A DNA stretch of 13,075 nucleotides from Bacillota bacterium. Lineage in GTDB: Bacteria > Bacillota > Clostridia > Peptostreptococcales > Anaerovoracaceae. The notes under the pieces are model-generated. The model did not search any database. It worked only from the letters and a program-made list of their open reading frames with translations, and was not told the DNA's origin. Of this stretch, positions 12,844 to 13,075 are shown piece by piece (position 1 is the first letter of the stretch; each line of letters begins with the position of its first letter). Where the stretch lies: the NCBI GenBank assembly GCA_023394035.1, contig JAEXBK010000158.1:1-13075 (forward strand), given 5' to 3'. Both the position numbers and the translations under genes were made by a program.

Positions 12844-13075
12844 ATGACCATCAAAGAAGTTGAACGTATTTTAGAACTGCCGCGTGCAAGTATAAGGTAT
12901 TACGAACAGCAGGGGCTCATTTCACCTGAGAGGAACGAGAACGATTACAGGGATTATTCCGAGCGGGATGTTGAACGCCTTAAGAAGATACTCGTGCTTC
13001 GCAAAGTCGGAATATCTATTTCAGATATATCGGATCTTCTTGACGGGGAGAGCTCGCTCACTGAAATACTCAAAT
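12844..13075 (+). CDS. MerR-family transcriptional regulator, N-terminal part (runs off right edge)
   Basis: The first 77 codons of a MerR-type regulator. Residues 2-24 hold the winged helix-turn-helix (TIKEVERILELPRASIRYYE, residues 2-21), followed by GLISPERNENDYRDYSERDV (24-43), the wing with its conserved tyrosine, and the second helical pair ending in RKVGISISDISDLLDG (53-68). Such proteins bind as dimers to promoters with over-long spacers and twist them into an active form when the sensor domain binds a ligand. That sensor domain lies outside the window, so the ligand is unknown. GGGAGG lies 9 bases before the ATG and is part of the inverted repeat described separately. Confidence 0.93.
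   Translation, partial: MTIKEVERILELPRASIRYYEQQGLISPERNENDYRDYSERDVERLKKILVLRKVGISISDISDLLDGESSLTEILK

Overview
The window looks like a stretch of a Clostridia-type Firmicute chromosome of moderate GC. The evidence is strong GGAGG ribosome-binding sites, sigma-A-like promoters, class III fructose-1,6-bisphosphatase (a Firmicute-type enzyme), an AbrB regulator with a Cys4 tail, and a recognisable version of the Bacillus tmk-holB-ricT(yaaT)-trmN6(yabB)-abrB cluster. It is mostly ordinary core genome. A more variable island of about 3 kb follows a tRNA gene. I cannot name the species; a Clostridia lineage near Eubacterium/Mogibacterium is only a guess.

Layout. (1) Positions 1-1754, minus strand: an AGCS-family sodium/amino-acid symporter followed 28 bases later by the start of a YtcJ-like amidohydrolase that runs off the left edge. 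They are driven by a near-consensus promoter at 1813-1842. (2) Positions 1946-9275, plus strand: a compact run containing a 35-residue membrane peptide, thymidylate kinase, DNA polymerase III delta', RicT, TrmN6, a one-pass coiled-coil-like membrane protein, an AbrB-family regulator, MurA and class III Fbp. Gaps are 28 bases or less up to murA, and a strong terminator closes the run after fbp. This links dTTP supply, replication, RNA processing and tRNA modification, cell-wall precursor synthesis and gluconeogenesis. Compared with Bacillus, the darA/yaaR, yabA and rsmI neighbours are missing. (3) Positions 9308-9493: tRNA-Arg(ACG) with its own promoter and terminator. (4) Positions 9540-about 9933: an AT-richer solitary HicB-like gene cut off before its DNA-binding tail; decayed pieces of that tail can still be read downstream in shifted frames. 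(5) Positions 10053-10727: an archaeal-type Prx6 peroxiredoxin. A 15-bp bidirectional terminator separates it from the converging genes. (6) Positions 10774-12157, minus strand: two overlapping membrane-protein genes, a PAP2_3-type lipid phosphatase/transferase and a YwaF/TMEM164-family protein, probably a lipid-modifying pair. (7) Positions 12316 to the end: an O6-methylguanine-DNA methyltransferase and the N-terminal half of a MerR-family regulator, with a dyad over the regulator's promoter and ribosome-binding site.

I found no CRISPR array, insertion sequence, prophage or obvious new multi-gene system. The items most worth a second look are the 35-residue peptide leading the tmk operon, the decayed HicB, the YwaF-PAP2 pair with its stop codon inside a shared terminator, and the possible ribosome-binding-site-masking hairpin before the MerR gene.
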